From a virus, in IMG/VR virus record IMGVR_UViG_3300032093_000206, positions 1 through 49,241 of that record: a DNA stretch of 49,241 bases; one strand, 5' to 3'. Of the stretch, positions 49,223 through 49,241 are shown in pieces. The notes beneath the pieces were generated by a model. That model saw only the letters and a program-made list of their open reading frames with translations. It searched no databases and was not told the DNA's origin. A program made the position numbers and the translations under genes. Numbering within the stretch: position 1 is the stretch's first letter; the number at the start of each line of letters is the position of its first letter.

Positions 49223-49241
49223 ATGCCCCCATTGTTATATC
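49223..49241 (+). CDS. Start of a new gene, cut by window end
   Basis: ATG at 49223 opens MPPLLY and runs off the end. A-rich leader precedes it. It may be the first codons of the structural gene seen at 2-1831 if the ends are neighbours (see finding). Confidence 0.35.

Noticed and set aside
1-49241. CRISPR array
   Set aside because: The short repeats at 28091 and 40290 are tandem with no variable spacers of the required length, so they are iterons, not CRISPR.
1-49241. Integrase, excisionase or CI-like repressor
   Set aside because: No tyrosine or serine recombinase motif or repressor arrangement was seen; lysogeny by integration is not supported.

Overview
This window looks like most or all of a double-stranded DNA phage genome infecting a member of the Bacteroidota. 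The host assignment rests on promoter-like boxes of the Bacteroidota type (TAnnTTTG(C), in the best cases with a TTG/TTTG box 19-21 bases upstream), on A-rich translation starts with no Shine-Dalgarno sequence, and on several small proteins of kinds I associate with Bacteroidota and crAss-like phages. No integrase, CI-type repressor or tape-measure protein was seen, so a short-tailed (podovirus-like) particle is the best guess.

Layout. (1) 2-23,631, plus strand: virion module with a large structural protein cut by the window start, a likely internal protein, portal, scaffold-like protein, major capsid protein, two tandem paralogous structural proteins, a cysteine-rich structural protein, a 1,418-residue tail fibre, small virion-associated proteins, and a lysis end made of a 3-TM membrane protein and a CHAP-type hydrolase. 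(2) 23,680-26,288, minus: early operon with an SSB-like protein (DDLPF tail), a Gp157-like protein, small proteins and a LytTR-domain regulator. (3) 26,376-33,059, plus: a Rossmann methyltransferase-like gene, a compact promoter/RNA/terminator unit, a winged-helix initiator-like gene carrying four 22-bp-spaced iterons, a primase-helicase, a NinB-like protein, an HNH nuclease and small genes. (4) 33,130-39,647, minus: small accessory genes and a MoxR/CobS-type AAA+ ATPase; four tRNA-like RNA elements fill the gaps of this operon. (5) 39,648-40,647: divergent non-coding region with an iteron array, a GC-rich island and a cluster of GTATAC palindromes. (6) 40,648-47,742, plus: RepL-like winged-helix protein, TylF-type O-methyltransferase, DUF3310, NUMOD1, small genes, terminase large subunit and a separately transcribed small protein. 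(7) 47,798-49,142, minus: two glycosyltransferase-like genes. The final 19 bases open a new plus-strand gene.

Terminase near the right end and portal near the left end suggest the two ends are neighbours in a circular or circularly permuted genome.

The most notable signals are: (a) four tRNA-like elements between minus-strand genes, each followed by a hairpin with a compensatory change; (b) a lambda-ori-like iteron array inside the initiator-like gene; (c) a roughly 100-nt RNA with a strong promoter, a strong terminator and two mutually exclusive pairings; (d) a RepL-like gene next to a second iteron array; (e) dispersed over-representation of the palindrome GTATAC.
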